Source: Theobroma cacao
Lineage: Eukaryota > Streptophyta > Magnoliopsida > Malvales > Malvaceae
Direction: 5' to 3'
DNA length: 64,000 bases
Assembly (NCBI RefSeq): GCF_000208745.1
Contig: NC_030858.1
Coordinates: forward strand, 26,680,398 to 26,744,397
In this document: positions 60,294 to 64,000 of the stretch, in pieces
Position numbering within the stretch: the stretch's first letter is position 1
Layout of the letters: the number at the start of each line of letters is the position of its first letter
Program-made: the position numbers and the translations under genes
The notes under the pieces: generated by a model
Databases searched by the model: none
What the model was told of the DNA's origin: nothing
Seen by the model: the letters and a program-made list of their open reading frames with translations, nothing else

Positions 60294-61030
60294 TAAACTT
60301 GGTAATTTTTGACACAACATGTTAATGCGACACAAAAAGACAAGGGCTTAAACAAGTTTGGGTTTAGCCATAATGCGTTTTGTATCTAATCGTGTTTAAC
60401 ACGTTTAATTAAAACAAGAATATTTTCGTGTCTTAACGTGTCAGACACGAGTAACATGTTTAAAATATGTTTAAACATGCTTAATTAATCATGTTAATTG
60501 TATTATCATATTTAAACGTGTACACACAACATGTTTATCAACTTGTTAAAAATTAATAGTCAAAGACTATTTTAGCCTTACTTAAATAATTTTAAACAAT
60601 TATTTTAATAAGTTTTTTAAATTTTATAAGGATAATAATGTAATTATGCCATGCCTAAACCCTAATTTTGAACTTTTACTTTGTTATATTTGATGTTATT
60701 ATTATTTTATTTTGTTATAATTGTTTTTATAATTATTGATTTTAAATTTAAATAATAAAGTTATATTTAATTATAAATATGTTTATTTATTCATGTTAAA
60801 TATGTTAATTATGTTATTAATCGTGTCATGTCATATATTGACACGTTTAATAAACGTGTTAATCGTGTCATGTCGTGTCATGTTACATAGTTATTAAACG
60901 TATATGTATACGTATTTTCGATTTAAGATACGAATATTATTCGTATCGTGATTATGTTTAACCTTAACGTATTTTGTATTTAATTGTGTCTGATATATTT
61001 AAGATACGAAAACACGAATTGTCAGGTCTA
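60294..61030. mobile_element. Non-autonomous hAT element with CGTGTTAATCGTGT words
   Basis: The ends TAAACTTGGTAATTTTTG and (inverted) TAGACCTGACAATTCGTG match at 12 of 18 positions. The 8-bp duplications GTTTTGGG (60286-60293) and GTTCTGGG (61031-61038) match at 7 of 8. Subterminal regions repeat ACACGTTTAAT, CGTGTTAATCGTGTC and ATACGAA words, a style known in plant hAT elements. Centre AT-rich, no transposase. Confidence 0.7.
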
Positions 61031-61038
61031 GTTCTGGG

Positions 61039-62342
61039 TATTTTACCTTATATTGTATCTTCATGAGAAGAAGGGGAAATGTTAAAGAGAATAAAATAAC
61101 AAAATGAAATATAAAAAGTTTTTAAAAAAATCTAAGAATTTGAAGTTCATATTTTTGAAAAGAATAACAAAAAAATAAACCATTTATTTATTTTAAGCTT
61201 ATTTTGTTCTAGCAATAAAAAAATATATTTTTTGAAATTGAAAGAGGACATTTATGTCTTAAAATGTCCATTTGTATATAATGAATAATGTGATAATCAG
61301 TCTCATTCTTTTAATTGATAACTAACAGTGTTAACAGTTAAAAAATCAAAAACATTATTTTGAAATAAAAGAATCAAAGTGTACTTTTATGATGATTTGG
61401 GAGAGTTTTTCTGAATTTTACCCTGCTTCATTATCTAAATTTTTTATATTGATAATTTTTGGATACTTCATGATTTAAGGTACCCATTCGTCTCAAATTG
61501 AATGATTAGATCGTAAAATCAACTTTATACAAACTAAGTTAAACATTTAGAATTATAAAACTTGAATTCACAAAAAAATGTCTTTTTTTAAAGATCTTGC
61601 TCGTTAAGCTGAAGAGCTATTTAACTATATTTCATACAAATAATAAATGAACAAATAAAAACTACTAACGACACTAAATAAAATATAAAAACTTTGAAAG
61701 CAATAAATGAATTACATATAAGATTTAAGGCAAAATTTGGACCATACGGGACTATTAAGGTTGGTCTTAAGAGCTTATGAAAGCATGGATCCATCCAAGC
61801 CTCCATGGGTGTTCTGCAATCCTAACTTCTAGATGAGAAAGTAGTAGAGTTGAGCTTTTGGATATGTACACTGAACATTAATGAAGCTTTCATGATGCGG
61901 GAAGGAAACAACTGCTGATTGACATGCCCAGAAACATAAATGAACTTAAGCACAATAACCTTAAAATCACAACATTATATCATCTAAACCATCCTCAACT
62001 ATTATCTTAACCCTCCACAAATGCTAAGATATGGGAGAAACAATATCACATCTAGAAGCCAAGCATTCTAGTTCGTTTGGCCTTATGGTATGTCTTTATG
62101 AGCCACTCGTAAAGAAAACGCAGAAATAATGCTTAGTAAGGACTAAAGGGTGTCTACGTATTTGATTCAATGGTAAACCCACATATCTCCTACTTAAACA
62201 GTCAAATTTGAATTCTCTTACTAAAATTAGAAAAAAAAAAAAAAAGGAATATCAACGATTAAGATATCTATTATTTTTAAGATATTTTAACACGAACCCT
62301 ATAAATATCTTATTAATGTTTTGAATTACCGTCCTCTGTTGC
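61039..62342. other. Unassigned intergenic sequence
   Basis: No supported gene. A minus-strand open stretch at 61621-61806 (about 61 codons) matches no family I recognise. Poly(A) of 15 at 62230-62245. Confidence 0.5.
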
Positions 62343-62579
62343 TCCAGATCCATTGTGGTAGCTACTTTAGAGGTGATCTAGAAGAGGAGTGAGAAACCAG
62401 AAGTCCGTGATGCTGCCAAGGAAGCGACTCTCCGAGAAATCAAGAAAACAAAGGAGGAAAATAAGGCTAAGAAAGCAGAAATAGCAGCAAAGCAATAGAA
62501 GACAGGTGGCAAGGGTAACATTCCAAAGGGTTCTACACCGAAGGGTCCCGAGCTTGGGGGCTGCGGTGGAAAGCGTTGA
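62343..62579 (+). pseudogene. 60S ribosomal protein L24 (RPL24) C-terminal pseudogene
   Basis: A 79-codon frame begins SRSIVVATLEVI and continues [57 protein letters not shown] and GGKR before the true stop TGA. This is the C-terminal half of plant RPL24, a large-subunit ribosomal protein. Two premature TAG codons (after LEVI and after AAKQ) inactivate it, while the frame is otherwise kept. The homology starts sharply after a CTCCAG that could be an old splice acceptor. Sequence past the stop (to about 62760) looks like a retained 3' UTR and ends in a T/A-rich run. It could be a truncated processed copy or a moved last exon. Confidence 0.88.
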
Positions 62580-63118
62580 GTTGCTATGTTATTATCTGTT
62601 TTTCTCTAACCAGAATAATAGGTAGCATGTTCATTTTGAGGGCATTGTAAGGACTGAATGGCCCTGTCGGCCATGGTGTTTTTGATTTTCTACTTATCCA
62701 ATGCCAAGAACTCTGTTGAAGTTGAGTGATCAAGTAATTTTATGGATTTTGACTTTGTTTTTTAAAAAAATGAATATTAAATTAATAAATTAAACTTTAA
62801 AATCATATTTAAAACAATTAATGAATTTTAAAATCATAAGAAACCTACAAATAAAAAAAATAATATATATATATATATAATTAAAATTTAATATTAAAAA
62901 TTATTATTTATATTTAAATTCGGATAGCGGGTATCTTAAAACCACTATTCAAATCTTATTTGAATCCATGACGAGTAGTAATTTAATTATCCAAATTCGA
63001 TTTATATGGTATGTTAATCTTACTTAATCAAGTTGAATAATACAAGATACTCGATTATAAGATATCAACTGAGATTCCTAAGCAAAAGTAGTTAAGTGTA
63101 GAGAGAATGAAGCACAAG
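62580..63118. other. RPL24-like 3' UTR, then AT-rich spacer
   Basis: 62580-62770 looks like the trailing UTR of the RPL24 copy. The remainder is AT-rich with a TA microsatellite at 62864-62878. No gene. Confidence 0.45.
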
Positions 63119-64000
63119 TAGGGGTGAGTATGGTTCGATTTTACCTAAAACCAACAAAAAATTTCACCATAAAAACCATCCAAATTGAACCGTGTAAAAG
63201 GTCGATTTCGATTGATTTTAACCGACTTCCGTTCAGTCGATCTTGGGTCAGTTTTTGAAGTGGGTTGTTTTAGGCTATTTTGGGTTGACTTGGGTTGATT
63301 TGGGCTTGTTTTTTTGTTCAACCTTTTGTAAATGGTCTTTTTTTTAGTTTGACTTGAGCATTTTTATATAACCCTTTATAAATAGTTATTTTGGGTCCAT
63401 TTATTTATATGTAATCCTTTTGATTTATTTTTTTTAAATGATTGATAATATTAATTTTCATGCAATAAATAAACATGAATCTTTATATAATCAATAAAAA
63501 TTAGTTTAAAAAATTTTATAATTAAATATGATTACAAAGAAATTTAATTCTCAAAAATTAAAAACCAAACTTATCATTTTTCTCATCCCTTGGAATTATT
63601 TTTATTTGCAATAATATTATTTTTTACAAGCAAAAAACGACATATAATACTCATAATCTCTGACATATTTTCTCTTTAGCATGAATTTTAACAAAAAAAA
63701 AAAATTCATAATTTCTTGAGCTTTCTTTTTTTGTTTTTTTCACAAAACCAATAGCAAGAAAAAAAAAATCTATGGTTTACCTTGCTAGAATAGGTGGTTG
63801 GCAGCAATTTAGAATGATACCGACGGCAACAAAAGGATGGACTATGAATGGGTAGTCAATAAGGTGAGTTATGGTTTAGTAAGAGAAGGGGAGTGAAAAT
63901 TTGGGGGTTTCTATTGAGGGATTGGAAGGGGTCGACTGTTGGTTTAGAGGAGGTTAATGAAGGGTAAGATAGTTTTGACCCCCAAAATAAAATAAAATAA
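63119..64000. other. Possible hAT-like terminus and unassigned end of window
   Basis: TAGGGGTGAGTATGGTTCGA at 63119 followed by GTTCAGTCGATC and GGTTGACTTGGGTTGATTTG words (63230-63310) resembles a common class of plant hAT-MITE ends. The matching end was not seen before the window closes. The rest is AT-rich with no gene. Confidence 0.3.

Noticed and set aside
60800..60900. CGTGTTAATCGTGTC words resembling a degenerate telomere or centromere repeat
   Set aside because: They do not match the plant telomere unit TTTAGGG, and they lie within an element with hAT-like ends and duplication.
61621..61806. 61-codon minus-strand frame with a hydrophobic end
   Set aside because: No recognisable motif, no exon signals and no neighbours to support it.

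Overview
This is a 64 kb piece of a plant nuclear genome. The base composition is AT-rich, introns are GT-AG, and about three quarters of the window is transposon sequence of angiosperm lineages: SIRE/Maximus-like and other Copia, Athila-like and Del/Tekay-like Gypsy, hAT, CACTA and Harbinger-like elements. The two real genes have typical eudicot structure. I infer a eudicot, perhaps Malvaceae, but nothing in the sequence proves the family.

Gene island (about 42.95-51.33 kb). Two convergent single-copy-type genes lie tail to tail. On the + strand is plastid enoyl-ACP reductase (ENR/MOD1): a non-coding first exon, a 1 kb 5'-UTR intron and 12 coding exons giving 392 aa. On the - strand is NSE4, the kleisin of the SMC5/6 complex: 7 coding exons, 391 aa. 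NSE4 has an extra copy of the start of its last exon inside intron 6, and a perfect E2F-type site just upstream. The exon phases of both genes close exactly.

Left flank (1-42.6 kb). This is a dense nest of retrotransposons. At 4.7-11.95 kb is a minus-strand SIRE-like Copia remnant (3' LTR, env-position ORF, RT/RNase H end), its LTR split by a 2.8 kb solo LTR. At 11.98-14.37 kb is a minus-strand Athila-like fragment (gag, tRNA-Asp-type primer site, LTR). From 15.4 to 39.2 kb a Del-like LTR appears to have been opened repeatedly. It contains an Athila-like LTR, a complete 12.3 kb Copia element that has gag remains but no pol (its left LTR holds another solo LTR), and an Athila-like solo LTR that holds a third Del-like solo LTR. 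Then come a CACTA end and a Copia RT fragment split by a compact 2.6 kb LTR-gag-LTR element.

Right flank (51.4-64 kb). A 4.5 kb hAT element with a decayed but spliced-type transposase sits 0.3 kb upstream of NSE4. It is followed by a Copia remnant whose 5' LTR was entered by a Harbinger-like element, a 0.7 kb hAT MITE, and an RPL24 C-terminal pseudogene.

Target-site duplications could be read directly for most insertions, so the nesting order rests on sequence evidence. All homology calls are from motif recognition by eye, without database searches.
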